Below are positions 23,801-36,735 of a stretch of 64,000 bases of DNA, piece by piece (the first letter of the stretch is position 1; each line of letters begins with the position of its first letter). A model generated the notes under the pieces. That model ran no database searches. It saw nothing but the letters and a program-made list of their open reading frames with translations, and was not told where the DNA came from. Made by a program: the position numbers and the translations under genes. Source of the DNA: Stictocephala bisonia (taxonomy: Eukaryota; Arthropoda; Insecta; Hemiptera; Membracidae). The DNA is taken from positions 162,436-226,435 of the forward strand of contig JAQJVL010000671.1 in assembly GCA_035578905.1 (NCBI GenBank). Reading direction: 5' to 3'.

Positions 23801-26180
23801 TCTATCACGACAACCCTTGGGACCTTTACGTTACTCGTGCTGTATATGTTATGTAACCCTATAGTCTTCCATCACGCCTACCCTTTGGACCTTTACGTTG
23901 TCGATACTCTCAATCTATGTTAAACCACGGCGGGTACTATTTTACTACATAAATGTGTGAGTATAGGTGGTAGAGGCGGTAACTCATGCTGTATCTGTTA
24001 TGTAACCCTGTAGTCCTCCATCACGCGAACCCTTGGGACCTTTACGTTATCGATACTCTCATCCTATGTATAAACCACGGCGGGTAGTATATTACCTCAT
24101 AAATGTGTGAGTATAGGTGGTAGAGGCAGTAACTCGTGCTGTATCTGTTATGTACCCCTGAAGTCCTCCTTCACGCCAACCCTTGGGACCTTTACGTTGA
24201 TGATACTCTCATCCTATGTATAAATCACGGCGGGTAGTATTTTACCACATAAATGTGTGAGTATAGGTGGTAGAAGCAGTAACTCGTGCTGAATCTGTTA
24301 TGTAACCTTGTAGTCCTCCATCACGCCAACCCTTGGGACCTTTACGTTGTCGATACTCTCATCCTATGTATAAACCACGGTGGGTAGTATTTTACCACAT
24401 AAATGTGTGAGTATAGGTGGTAGAGGCAGTAACTCATGCTGCATCTGTTATGTACCCCTGAAGTCCTCCATCACGCCAACACTTGGGATCTTTACGTTGT
24501 TGATACTCTCATCCTAGGTATAAACTACGGCGGGTAGTATTTTACCACATAAATGTGTGAGTATAGGTGGTAGAAGCAGTAACTCGTGCTGAATCTGTTA
24601 TGTACCCCTGAATTCCTCCATCATGCCAACCCTTGGGACCTTTACGTTGTTGATACTCTCATCCTATGTATAAACCACGGCGGGTAGTATTGTACCACAT
24701 AAATGTGTGAGTATAGGTGGTAGAGGCAGTAACTCATGCTGCTTCTGTTATGTACCCCTGAAGTCCTCCATCACGCCAACACTTGGGATCTTTACGTTGT
24801 TGATACTCTCATCCTAGGTATAAACTACGGCGGGTAGTATTTTACCATATAAATGTGTGAGTATAGGTGGTAGAGGCAGTAACTAGTGCTGTATATATGT
24901 TATGTACCCCTGTAGTCCTCCATCACGCCAACCCTTGAGACCTTTACGTTATCGATACTCTCATCCTTTGTATAAACCACGGCGGGTAGTATTGTACCAC
25001 ATAAATGTGTGAGTATAGGTGGTAGAGGCAGTAACTCATGCTGCATCTGTTATGTACCCCTGAAGTCCTCCATCACGCCAATCCTTGGGACCTTTACGTT
25101 GTTGATACTCTCATCCTATGTATAAACCACGGTGGGTAGTATTTTACCACATAAATGTGTGAGTATAGGTGGTAGAGGCAGTAACTCGTGCTGTACATAT
25201 GTTATGTACCCCTGAAGTCCTCCATCATGCCAACCCTTGGGACCTTTACGTTGTTGATACTCTCATCCTATGTATAAACCACGGCGGGTAGTATTGTACC
25301 ACATAAATGTGTGAGTATAGGTGGTAGAGGCAGTAACTCGTGCTGTATATATGTTATGTACCCCTGTAGTCCTCCATCACGCCAACCCTTGGGACCTTTA
25401 CGTTATCGATACTCTCATCCTATGCATAAACCACGGCGGGTAGTATTGTACCACATAAATGTGTGAGTATAGGTGGTAGAGGCAGTAACTCGTGCTGAAT
25501 CTGTTTTGTAACTTTGTAGTACTCCATCACGCCAACCCTTGAGACCTTTACGTTATCGATACTCTCATCCTATGTATAAACCACGGCGGGTAGTATTTTA
25601 CCACATAAATGTGTGAGTATAGGTGGTAGAGGCAGTAACTCGTGCTGTATCTGTTATGTACCCCTGAAGTCCTCCATCACGCCAACCCTTGGGACCTTTA
25701 CGTTGTTGATACTCTCATCCTATGTATAAACCACGGCGGGTAGTATTTTACCACATAAATGTGTGAGTATAGGTGGTAGAGGCAGTAACTCGTGCTGTAT
25801 CTGTTATGTACCCCTGAAGTCCTCCATCACGCCAACCCTTGGGACCTTTACATTGTTGATACTCTCATTTTATGTATAAACCACGGCGGGTAGTATTTTA
25901 CCACATAAATGTGTGAGTATAGGTGGTAGAGGCAGTAACTCGTGCTGTATCTGTTATGTACCCCTGAAGTCCTCCATCACGCCAACCCTTGGGACCTTTA
26001 CGTTGTTGATACTCTCATCCTATGTATAAACCACGGCGGGTAATATTTTACCACATAAATGTGTGAGTATAGGTGGTAGAGGCAGTAACTTGTGCTGTAT
26101 CTGTTATGTAACGCTCCATCACGCTAACCCTTGGGACCTTTACGTTGTCGATACTCTCATCCTATGTATAAACCACGGTG
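20889..26180. repeat. Satellite array, 150-bp monomers, about 35 copies
   Basis: The segment TAAACCACGGCGGGTAGTAT recurs at 21311, 21461, 21611, 21761 and 21911, giving a 150-bp monomer. Each monomer includes ACCACATAAATGTGTGAGTA, GGTGGTAGAGGCAGTAACTC and CAACCCTTGGGACCTTTACG. Some units are longer through a CTGTATATATG insertion, and a shortened hybrid unit occurs at 21061 and again at 23821. The first and last units are diverged. CACAT-AA-ATGTG can form a small hairpin. No coding potential. Confidence 0.97.
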
Positions 26181-29100
26181 GGTGGTGGTAATACTAAATA
26201 CTAATATGTTCACCGACACAATTTGTAAAAATATCTAAGCAAAATATTTAATTCGTAACTGTACGCTACATAGCAGCAAAATTTTTGAAGTAATGCTTGA
26301 TCTTAAAATATTTACTAATATACCGAGACGTAAAAATCATCAAATGTTAATTTTATTAAACCTAATACCTGTTCTTAAAAACAGTATAACAAAACAGATT
26401 TGTTCTCAAATATTTACAAATTCTTTGTTATTAACATTGTTGACATATATAAAATATATTATTTATTTACTTAATGGCCTGAAGGTGTTTAAATACATAT
26501 TTTAGGTTAACAGTAACAAAATATGAATAAAAAAAGTGGCACATAACCCTTAGGGCAGTGAAGATAATTATAACAATTGAAAATAGACTAATTCAACTGA
26601 AGATTAGTTCTCATTAACATCCGTCGTAAGAAAATGAACATCAATATACGTTACGAGCTAATAAATATTTATATTTGCTGTTCATCAATAAAAAGAAGTT
26701 GTCTCTTAGTAGAATTTCCACGTACTATCTAAATTCTATAAATAAAAGTTGAAAGTATAATTTTCCCAAAGTTATGTAATAATAATGTTTAAATTACGTT
26801 TATTATATTTTGTTCATATAAAAATAAAACATGTGTTCAGTTAATGGTGGAAATAAGCCGTGAGAGATATTTTATTTGTTGGAAATCAGTTTTTATACAG
26901 TAACAAAGAGATAAGTTTTATTAAGATATCAAATTAAAGCTTCCACTACAGTACTTCTTTTTTACTGTTAAGGGATGTACTACATTAATTAACCCACCTT
27001 CTATGTGAAGGTATTTATTTTCTATACGAATGTCAGATTTATAAACACAATACATAACATAAAAGAATAACCTACAAAGTAATCTGGGAATATCAATGCA
27101 TTCTTAGCATAACTAAGTCTTATAAGAAACATTACCTAGAAATATAATTCTATTTGTAGTCATTGATCGAACTTACTAACCCGTGAAAGTCACCCTACAA
27201 ACATTAATATGGTACCTAAACAAAGTACAAATATTTCAGTGATTAATTTCTAAAATTTGTTTTAAAATCTCCATAACTGAATTTAAAATCCAAATTTGAT
27301 CCTTGCTCAGTAAGTAAAAGATTCGTTTTTGAAATGGGTCACACATTGTGTATATATGCTCACGAGAGATGTTATTTATTCTTTGTAAATCAAGTTTTAT
27401 ACCTAAAAGGAAAAAAAACTTAAAACATTTTTCAGATGTACTTTTGACATATTTCAGTTATTTTAAATAATTTTTTCTATAATATTTTTGTCGTTTTTTC
27501 GCCAAACAAAAACTTTAAAACCATTTTTGTAGATGAAAATTTTTTGGGATTGACGAAAGAACTACTTTCACGGTGAATAACGAGAAGCGGCCATTGCTCA
27601 ATTATTATAAACACCAACTATCAAACACAGAAAACGAAATCACATATATTTTCGCCGTAGGCCAGCACTCAAGTTTAACGAAAATCGCGAATATTTGTGA
27701 AGGATATGTCAAGTTTGTTTATGTTAGGTTAGTTTTTTAAAGGCGTTTTTAAGGGTGAAAATTGAATTTAATTGGATAACCCAATTGCATATGCGTGTTC
27801 AACGTACAAAATACATTAAGTGATTTGTTATTTAATCGTACAGATTTTTTAAAATTTGTTCGTAAAAAATCCTTAATACTTTGATTTTAAATTAGAAAGC
27901 AAGTTTTCCTTACAATAAAATGACCTCTAGTGATAATATAACTCAATTTGAACCACATTGAAACACTAAACTTTAATTAATTTTAAGTGAGTGATAACTA
28001 AATATATACCCAGTTTTATTACTTTATTAAATTTAATACAGCTGGTAACTTTTTGACACTTTACCTTCGAAAGTTTTGCCGTGTGATAAGCGTGCGTAAA
28101 ATACCGTGGAACAGCATTCAACAAACATTCTTCTGGAATGGTTTCAGATTTTTATAAAACAACTGTTTCCACGGATCATAAAGTCACCGAAGTGCGCCTT
28201 TAAGCACTACTAACAATGAAACGGAAGAATACTTGGCCTCTAACAAACCTCTTACAATTGGCCAATAGGCAACGCGTATTGACGTCACTTGACCAGTGAT
28301 GTCACAGGATTTTTAGAAACGGCTATTTATATTTTGATCAGCTGATACAAAATTTTTAAGAGCATGTCGCACAGTAAAATAACTGATAATGGAGTACATT
28401 AATAATTGTTTACCTACTGATGCGTGTTTTTATTCGCAAAAAGCGTATTTGGTAGTAATAGTGATTTTTTTAAATATGATCTGTTTGGTGATTGTGTTTC
28501 AAATTAATAATCACTTTCAAGCTTAGATTTGAACTATACACCATCATTATGATTCAAACAGTAAAATAAAATGTTATTCAAATTAACAAAGTTGATTTGT
28601 TTGTAAATTAAATATATTTTGCCGGAAATGGGTTAATGATTAGTTACAAATGTTATAAGAGTCAATCAAATTATATCATTTGTTGACAAAACAAATCGTA
28701 GTAATATTTATTTACTCCCAAATGATTCTCGTGTCTAATAAAACGGAAATTACAGGAAATAGATGTAGAACAGCTGATTTTGCGTGGACGTCACCGGAAG
28801 CAGGGTGGCAGTTTTATTAATCAACAACTCGTACATAACAGTCACGTTAGGTTTAGTGGGAAAATCAGTAAATATCGATTCCATCTGTCATCGGACAGAG
28901 GAAACTTACGCTGGACGTTTGTCACGTCGGATTTAACATAAATGGACTTTTTAGATGTATATATTCTTTTTTTTAAGTAAATAACAATACCTGAGCAACA
29001 TATTAAAAAAATTAGAGATGTATTTCCATTATTATTAATACGGTGATCATCGATATTTGGGTGAATATAGATTTCGGATGATGCGTGATGCGTGTAGTTG

Positions 29101-29420
29101 AGTGAATTTAGCTATTGTTACAATATTTAAACGTATTTTTTATAATTTTTATTATAATATTTAAATGGTGTACGTCAAAATCATGAAGTGGTAAGGTCAA
29201 CTTTGTGAATTATTCAGTATATACTAAAATTATCACAGTACAGTACTGACACTGTTTCTCCCTTAGCAACGGTCCAAAAAACTGAATTTAAGTCAATTCA
29301 CAATAAAAAATAAAATTAATTAATAATAATAACTCTTAATTAAATATTACTCAAATACCTGTTGTTCTAACTTTTGTTGCCGCATAGTTATTGACGTCAT
29401 AATTAAATGAATAGCTTGTT
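26181..29420. other. Long AT-rich non-coding stretch
   Basis: No coding exon, RNA gene or transposon protein recognised. The 70-codon frame at 26293-26505 is low-complexity Ile/Leu/Lys. A palindromic TGACGTCA (28280-28287) followed by TGATGTCA (28297-28304) is the only sharp motif noticed. Confidence 0.4.
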
Positions 29421-29620
29421 TGCACAGGAGGCACTCTGTAACTGTGTGATCCAATGTTCGGAGAAACTCTCCACAATCACATGACTGATCTAGTGTCGAT
29501 TCCTTTTATATCTCCAGTAACTACATCTGACCACGCAAGTTTGAACGCAATTTAAAACAGGAACCATTCCCTACTATGTAGGTTCATCCCACCTACAAGC
29601 ATTGACGGATCGATAATAAG
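29421..29620 (+). repeat. Dispersed repeat shared with 31640-31790
   Basis: TGTGTGATCCAATGTTCGGA ... CTCCACAATCACATGACTGATC matches TGTGTGATCCATAGTTTCAA ... CTCCACAATCACATGACTGATCG about 2.2 kb downstream in the same orientation. Identity of the family unknown. Confidence 0.5.
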
Positions 29621-29629
29621 GTACTAATT

Positions 29630-29725
29630 ATCCATAAAAACTACTATACACTATTCCTTAGAAAGTGTAATTAATTAATAGCTCAATGCCAAATGAACAG
29701 CTGGTAGTTATCAGCTGATACCTTT
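29630..29725 (-). repeat. Inverted fragment of the neighbouring SINE
   Basis: The reverse complement (CAGCTGATAACTACCAGCTG ... ACACTTTCTAAGGAATAG) matches 30008-30070 of the SINE at 29915-30210. Confidence 0.6.
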
Positions 29726-29914
29726 CAAAACGTATTATAACTTTGATTGGGATACATAACTTATATACATCATTATTCTTACTTTCATGACATTTTTAAA
29801 GAACAGTTAAAGCTTTTTTATAAAAATAAATATAAACTTAAATAGACATTTTAAATGCTGTACAGATGTAAACAAAGTTACTTAAACAGAAAGTTAAACT
29901 GCCTCTTGAGCAAA

Positions 29915-30210
29915 TTGGTCGGTAGCGTAGTTGGTTCAATCCCAGCTTCATGAGCTAAAGGTTGTCAGTTCGATCCCAATCAGAGTCATAATACATTTTG
30001 AGAGGGATCAGCTGATAACCACCGGCTGTTCATTTGTCATTGGGCTATTAATTAATGACACTTTCTAAGGAATAGTCGACCTTAGTTTGTAACAATGACT
30101 ACATTCGCTCATCTACACTCATCACACTCATTCGAAATCCATATTCGCCCATATCTTGACGATCGGCGTCTTATGAATAAAAAAAAAATAAATAAATAAA
30201 AAAATAAAAA
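29915..30210 (+). mobile_element. tRNA-derived SINE, family 3
   Basis: A box TAGCGTAGTTGG at 29923-29934 fits the pol III consensus. B box AGTTCGATCCC at 29967-29977. The body ends with the tail GTAACAATGACTACATTCGC ... TCTTGACGATCGGCGTCTTA, shared with family 2, and an A/T-rich AATAAATAAATAAAA end (about 30176-30210). Confidence 0.75.
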
Positions 30211-31639
30211 AATTTAAATAAATAACGCCAGCAAAGTGCTTGTGGATTAAAAATACAGTGAATCTAAATATACTAGTCACAAACCGTTGCTTCTTCATCC
30301 CAATTGTTTTTTTTCTTGTGTTGTATTAAGCTGAATTATGCCAGTGCTCGTGTTTTTTTATTACTATTTTTTTTTCATAGGATTTTCATTTAATTTGCAA
30401 AATTAAATATACTCGTATTAGTTACATACAGAAGAAGTTTATCTATCTGCCTGATCATTACAATTTCATTATTTAGTAAACTTTCATCTAACTATTTACT
30501 AATAATGTGAACTTTTAGTATAAGCTTAATAAGACTGGAAAATATAATACCACAGTAAACATTAAAGAACGAATATTTCAGTCTATAAGACATATTTCAA
30601 TTATGATGAACTAGACTATGTGTAAAAGAGTAAAAAAGTGTAAAAAGAGACCTGATTGTCTAAATTCCTGTTTATCTATTCACATGTGGATCTGTAATTA
30701 GTCTATTTGTCGTTTCTATAAAATCTGTAGCGGGAACATTCCAAAACGATAAATTTTAGGAAACTACAGTGTATTAAACTATTATTTTATGTATTTTGCC
30801 TTGATAGCCTGCTTATGACAGACGAGGGACGCGCCACTAGAGCTTGGTAAACGGTCTTTATTAACATATGTATAGATCAAGTTGTACATAAAAGTGGATA
30901 ACTGTCATCGAGACATATTGACACAGATTTCTAACAGTCTCTTGATAAGACTGAACAATTATAACCACTAATTAAGATGTAAATAGATATAATGGGAACA
31001 TACAAGTAAAATATCAAGTATCATATTATTCGTTGTAAAAAATTATAACTAGCATGTATTATCTAAAAAAATATTGTAAAAATTTAAGAAATGTTATTTA
31101 AGTATATAAAGTGTGAGTCCATAAGTATTCTTAAACATGTGAGACCATATTTTCAAGTGAGATCGTCAATAAAATGTTGACCCAATATCTTACTCGAGAA
31201 ATGTCTTAGAAGGTTTATTTCAACAATATTATTATCTGAATCTGAAGTACGAATTTAAAATAATACATATTAATTAATAAGTGTATATCATTACCTTTGC
31301 CAACTTTTGCTACCGTTTATATATTCGATTCTTAAAACAATAACTACTATCAGTATTGGTGATATTATGGTGATGAATATTAAAATAAATAAATAATTGT
31401 TATTACTAAACAACTTTTCAATAAAAAAAATCATAGCATTAATGTTGGATTAATGGAGCTTTAAAAAGTAAAATAAACTATTTAATTGCATTTCAAATAA
31501 TATTTTTTGAACTGTTATGCCTCACACTTATAAAGTTCCAATAAAAACTTCTATAAAAAAAGAAAATAGTTGTGAACAAAATAACAAATACAAATGATTC
31601 ATCCTATTTCTAAAAGATGTTCGCATTTTTAATTGTGTC
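30211..31639. other. AT-rich non-coding
   Basis: Nothing recognised. Confidence 0.4.
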
Positions 31640-31790
31640 TTTTTACTGTGTGATCCATAGTTTCAACTTAGGCTCCACAATCACATGACTGATCGTTTAC
31701 CATTCCCCACTACTTCAACTTAGTCCATTATCCTTACTAGGAAGGTTCATTCTACTGAAGACAGTCATAGGGTCTGATTATAGAAACTTG
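31640..31790 (+). repeat. Dispersed repeat, second copy of 29421-29620 family
   Basis: See the first copy. The shared core includes CTCCACAATCACATGACTGATC and a following CCATTCCC(T/C)ACTA segment. Confidence 0.5.
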
Positions 31791-33339
31791 TTTTGGTCTT
31801 CAAACATATCCAAGTTAACGCTCAGTTGGTTTTTTGTGAAAGTTCATTTAAGATTGACAAGGAAGCTATTCGAAAAAGTGGTTATCTAGATTTAAGTCGC
31901 CCTGCGCGTTGGAGTATATTTTGCAAAACGGGTAGATTTCGAGTAGATAGGTTCTTTCTGAACTCTCTGAGAAGTTCTCTTTGCGTCTTATATTCGGAGG
32001 AGCTATGTTGCACAGCATAGTAGAGAGACGTAACAAACACTTTCTTCATAACAAACATAACCTTTCGACATGTACAACACTCATGTTGGGATCATGTGTT
32101 ACTCACTAACTTAACCTATATTTACAACTAACATGTTTTTGTTTTCAACAAACACATATCAATTTAATAAATTCCTTAAACAACTAAATGCTTACAGAAT
32201 ACTCTTTGTAAAGTCACTTGTACTATAAACTTTCACACGTATTTTGTAACTATGACAAAACACACACTACAAAGAACATAATGTGAAAACGTAATCAATG
32301 ACCAATGCACATAGAATAGTATATTAAAGTTATCGAAGAGCGTTTGATTTGCCTTATGTATATAGTTATGTGTGATAGATTTTAAGACTTTCTAAAACTT
32401 TTAAGCATGTAGGTGTTAAGGATTTTCTTACATTGGCAAGTGTTAGTTGAAGAAAAAAAGGTATAACATTAATTTTAAATGTATACTAAAGTAGTAAGTA
32501 ACTCCTGAAGACGTCAGTAGTATTATACAAATCGAAATGTCGTGTTTGTTTCTTAAAACACGTAAAGAATCTCCAGCAAATCTACCAATCACGTACAATT
32601 TTTTTTTGGAAAGGAGTACTTTAATTACAATTTTGAAAGTATCTTGTACTTTAAATTGTAAAAATTACACTCTGTTGAATTTTAATAAATTTATACTCTT
32701 TTATTAAAGCATGGTTTAGAATTAAAACTATATGAATAGCGAATAAAATTAACAACAGTTTATTTGAACATATTTCTTATACATTCAGACACAATAATTG
32801 CAATTAATAGTATAGACACAATAAAATGTATTGCAGTAATTGAAATTATCGATTAAATTAAAATGATCATCTTTAAACTATTCTGTACAATCAAGAACAT
32901 TGTATTCCTGAAAGAACATTCCTGGTTTGAGCCGTCATAAATCGGCTGGAGGATAATTCACCGTCCGGAAGGAAGTTATTTTATGTCATACTGCAGGTCA
33001 TTGATGGTGGAATTCTTATTGAATTCTCGGCAGTATACCTTTACTGCATCATTCTGCCTGCTCATAAAACCTTTCATGTATAACATGAACTGCTTTCAGA
33101 CGTTTAGGTTTTACTTAGTCTCAAATGAATAATTTTATAATTAATTTTACAAGTGTTGCATTTAACACGTGCTTTTCACATTATCTTAAAAAGTACCGTA
33201 CGGTATTGTACACAAAGAAATATCCTACAAGATAGAACAGAAATGTTAACAGGTTTAGGACTCGTTAAATTAATATATTTCAAAGCAAAGACCACTAATC
33301 TTCTAAACATTTAAACACAACGTACTCAATCATCACGAA
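31791..33339. other. AT-rich non-coding
   Basis: The 75-codon frame at 31793-32020 has no recognised motif, no signal peptide and no splice-bounded look. The diverged copy of the 9435-9475 motif lies at about 32505-32550. Confidence 0.4.
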
Positions 33340-33670
33340 ACCTCCATACTGAACAGACTTTAATGAAGGTTGAAGGGAAGTTGGCTTTTGTATCTTAAGA
33401 AAGCACTAAGAAAGGATTTCTCTAAATTATTTATTTTATCAAACACCTGATACAAAAAACATAAACATGACACTAAAGATTGGCTAGTTTAGTTTTCACT
33501 ATAAAATTTTTAATGTAATTTCTTCAAACTCTGATATGATTCTTTGCATCTCTCTATATTTTACTTTTATTGGTTTTATAGACCACAAACATTTGTTATC
33601 TAGAAGAACGGCAGCAGGCTGTGCTTATATATTGATTGACGGTTCAGAGAGAAACTCGTAGGGAAGAATA
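33340..33670 (+). repeat. Dispersed repeat shared with 41370-41720
   Basis: Segments GAAGGGAAGTTGGCTTTTGT, AATGTAATTTCTTCAAACTCTGA-like and TTATCTAGAAGAACGGCAG correspond in the same order to GAAGGGAAGTAAGCTTTGTA, AAGGTAATTTCTACTAACGC and TTATCTAAGAGACCGGCAG. Diverged, family unknown. Confidence 0.5.
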
Positions 33671-34285
33671 AGCAAGTGTAAGATAACTATACTGTAGCGA
33701 ATCAAGTTCTTTCAGCTTGTAATATATAAAGCATGCTTTTCAAACTTATGTCATCTTCAAAACCTCTCTTAATCTTTGATTTATGTTTTACAATTCATAA
33801 ACAAACACAATATAATAATTAGTGAGTGGATCTTGTGTGGATTCTTCCACACAAGAAGAATCGAGACCCACCCATCATGGCTCACTCACCTTCCACTCAT
33901 CAGATTTGCTGTTTCACTCACTCACCAACCACACAAGGTCCACCTGCCCTTCCATCTCAAATCCAGTCCTATGGCCTACCTACTTAGAAGAGGCTTTGTA
34001 GGTCCCAGAGGTAGTGCTGGCTTAAATCGAAAGTACTTTATTCAGTCAAGTTTCAACACTAAATCACCTCAGTTTTCATGGAACTTGCATTCATTAATCC
34101 ATTACTGCTTAAATATATACTTACCAATATGCGTAGTTTTATTAAAAATATATATATATATATTATTAATACTAGCAGAGTTTTAAAAATGCAATTGTGA
34201 TTGTCAGAGTAATTATTTCAAACATCAATCAATAGAAGATTAATAACCGAGTATATAACTTGCAATACTCATATGTGATATTAGT
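33671..34285. other. Non-coding; one moderately GC-rich patch
   Basis: 33830-34030 is richer in C (CACTCACTCACC, CCACCTGCCC), but the open frame across it (33776-34186) shows no domain. I do not call it a gene. Confidence 0.4.
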
Positions 34286-34287
34286 GT

Positions 34288-34289
<2 letters not shown>

Positions 34290-34382
<93 letters not shown>
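34290..34382. repeat. (TA)n microsatellite
   Basis: About 90 bases of uninterrupted TA. Confidence 0.95.
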
Positions 34383-34384
<2 letters not shown>

Positions 34385-34429
34385 ATCGTTTAATCCACTA
34401 CTAAAACCAGAACTCACAGGTGTAAGTAA

Positions 34430-34560
34430 CAGCCAGTATTTCCGATAGGATAAGAAACTCTATTCGAAGGAAACCCCCTTAGATCTCGTAAATCCCTATT
34501 TAAAAGCTCCCACGACCATTCCTATCGTATTACACGTTTCCTTTAGTTCTAATGTATATA
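34430..34560 (+). repeat. Dispersed repeat fragment matching 19925-20025
   Basis: Shared CCAGTATTT, AACTCTATT(C/T)G(A/G)AGGAAA, CCC and GTA(A/G)ATCCC in the same order. Confidence 0.5.
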
Positions 34561-35336
34561 GAACATTTCAATGTTTGAAACAATATATTTTTATATTGTT
34601 ACATTAACAAATAAAAATTTGTGTCTGAAATAACAAAATAATATGTATTAAAGACGAAAATTCATTTAAATAAAACTTAAAAAGAATCTGGTAGGTACCA
34701 TGAGAAAACTTATATGGTAAGTTAACATATTATAAAGTAAATATGGACGAAACCCATAGATATATTTCTGCAAATTTATAATTTAGATTTTTGTTACTAA
34801 GCTATTTAAGAATTGTTTGTGATGTATAACAAATGTATTTTGTACTCAGCAAACATATTGATGAAACATTATTTATTTATTACAAATTACATTCTTACGA
34901 AATCAATTAATTCACATAAAAAAATCAAACAATAGCCACGTGATCCATCTTAGAATTATAAATTTGATTGAATTTACGATAAACGTTTAATACACTTATC
35001 CTTTCGTTCCAGAACTATGTAAGAAATAATAAACAGCAATGTTGTCATTGCTATTTTACTAACTTCAAATCCAGGAGAACTGTAAGTTAATAAAAGCAGT
35101 GACTATCACTTTTTAAGATTAGTATACTCAAGGTGTTTCCAAATTAAATTCTCAAAATAAAAGAGACGGTTTATTTGTTAAAATAAATCCATACAGATAA
35201 AAGTCGTTAAAAGATATTAATTATTTTACCTCCATATTGTATTGTTCAGTAAATATTTATGATCAGTTTAACCAATTAATTTTATATTTTACAAAATATA
35301 TTCAAAGATTGGAACGTTAAACGTATAAAATAAAAA
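34561..35336. other. AT-rich non-coding
   Basis: Nothing recognised. Confidence 0.4.
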
Positions 35337-35339
35337 TTG

Positions 35340-35607
35340 AGTTTGATCTTGATGATGTTGATGATGTTCTTGATGATGATCTTGATGATGTTGATGATGA
35401 TCTTGATGATGATATTGATGATGATATTGGTGATGATCTTGGTGATGATCTTGGTGATGATCTTGATGATGATCTTGATGATCTTGATGATGATCTTGAC
35501 GATGATCTTGATGATGATCTTGATGATGATCTTGATGATGGTCTTGATGATGATCTTGACGATGGTCTTGATGATGATGTTGATGATGATCTTGATGATG
35601 ATTTTTA
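35340..35607. repeat. GATGATCTT-type microsatellite
   Basis: Tandem GATGATCTT/GATGATGATCTT with occasional GAC, GGT and GAT variants. Repeats of Asp-His-His-Gln or Ile-Ile-Lys in open frames are artefacts. Confidence 0.95.
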
Positions 35608-35860
35608 TCACTAATTATTTTATTCAATCCAAAGTGGGTTAAGTGCACAAGTTGAGTTAACTTCCTTTTCATTAGCTAAATAATTTTAAAATGAAAATAA
35701 TTTTATTTTACGAAATTCGGGTAGCTGAGTAATTTAGAATATGTTTATTGATCATTAAATTAACCAATGTTTATTAGAATTAATGTTTCTTTTAGTTTTA
35801 ATGTATAAGTTCTTTATGTTGCAGTTTGGAGATACAGTACCGAAGGGATGTTTGAGTAGA
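35608..35860. other. AT-rich non-coding
   Basis: Nothing recognised. Confidence 0.4.
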
Positions 35861-35864
35861 CTTG

Positions 35865-36000
35865 TTAGAGGTGGTAGCATTGACAGTATCAATTATGTAA
35901 CCCAATACCTCTCCATCACAACAATCCTAGGGATCCGTTAGTTACAGATAACTTCACCCTCTGTGTAACCCAGGGGTAGTTGGTAGGCGCAGGTTAACTC
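35865..36000 (+). repeat. Solitary diverged relative of the 150-bp satellite monomer
   Basis: GAGGTGGTAGCATTGACAGT ... TATGTAACCC ... CTCCATCACAACAATCCTAG ... CTCTGTGTAACCCAGGGGTAG follows the order of the monomer segments GGTGGTAGAGGCAGTAACTC, TATGTAACCCTGTAG, CTCCATCACGCCAACCCTTGG and CCTATGTATAAACCACGGCGGG in the array at 20889-26180. It lies directly before an RT relic. Confidence 0.6.
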
Positions 36001-36009
36001 TACATTATT

Positions 36010-36735
36010 ATCTATATAGATTGGTACTTCATGTACCATGAGGGTGTGAGACAAGGTCGTGCCCTCTTTCCATTCAAAATATCCTGGAATCCGTGGACGA
36101 AGTAAGAGAATATATGGTAGGAGTGATAATAAACGGAAGAAAATAGATATGCTATGTCTATGTAAGTAGACGGTACTGCTATCAAATATTCAACAGAAGA
36201 AGTCCTGGAAAACATACGTGATGAAATGGACAGAGTTGTTCTCCAAGAATGATTCTAATTGAAGATAAATAGACAGGAAAAATCCAAAACCAAGACTACA
36301 CATTGCAATTAGAGTAGACAGTACAAAAGTTCACATACAAGAAAAATACAACAAATAAATATTAGTATATGCATAAGAAAAATATGCTTGGATGCCTGTG
36401 TCTGGAATATAGCAATGAAAGGGTGTAAAACTGGAAGCATTCGAAACTTTGCACTCTCGAATAATGCTGAAAATTAGTTGGGTTGAGAGATTCACAAATG
36501 ACGAAGGTTTTAGAAGGGGGAGAGAAGAAAGATTATGGAACAGCATCCAGACAAGGTGAGACAACATGAGGCGTATACTCCGCAGGAATTCCATCATAAA
36601 GGATATAATAGAAAGTCTCATTGAGGGGAGAATCTCGAGGACCCAGGCTGAATTACACAAAACAAATCATAAAGGGGTGTGTTTCATACGTAGATTTCAA
36701 AAGGGAGGCAGAAAAGTTTCTGAAATGTAAACTGC
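36010..36735 (+). pseudogene. Decayed LINE reverse transcriptase fragment (RTE/craniofacial-protein-2-like)
   Basis: Across shifting frames I can read EGVRQGRAL (usual form GVRQGCPLSP), an INGRKI segment, a damaged catalytic region (VDGTAIKYSTEEVLENIRDEMD, where YADDTA is expected), then MLKISWVERFTNDE, NMRRILRRNSIIKDIIE, SLIEGRISR and GPRLNYTKQIIKG. Motifs near the C-terminus such as WV-R-TN-E and RGRPR-NYxxQI are typical of the LINE proteins that automated annotation often calls craniofacial development protein 2-like. Several frameshifts and an in-frame TGA (in EERLWNSIQTR-stop-DNMRR) show it is dead. Confidence 0.7.

Noticed and set aside
20889..26180. CRISPR-like array
   Set aside because: Repeats are contiguous 150-bp monomers without unique spacers of regular length, in eukaryotic sequence.
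33776..34186. 136-codon plus-strand frame as a gene
   Set aside because: No recognisable domain, composition follows the local C-rich patch, and it ends in low-complexity Ile/Tyr codons.
35282..35672. Ile-Lys and Asp-His-Gln repeat open frames
   Set aside because: Translation of the GATGATCTT microsatellite.
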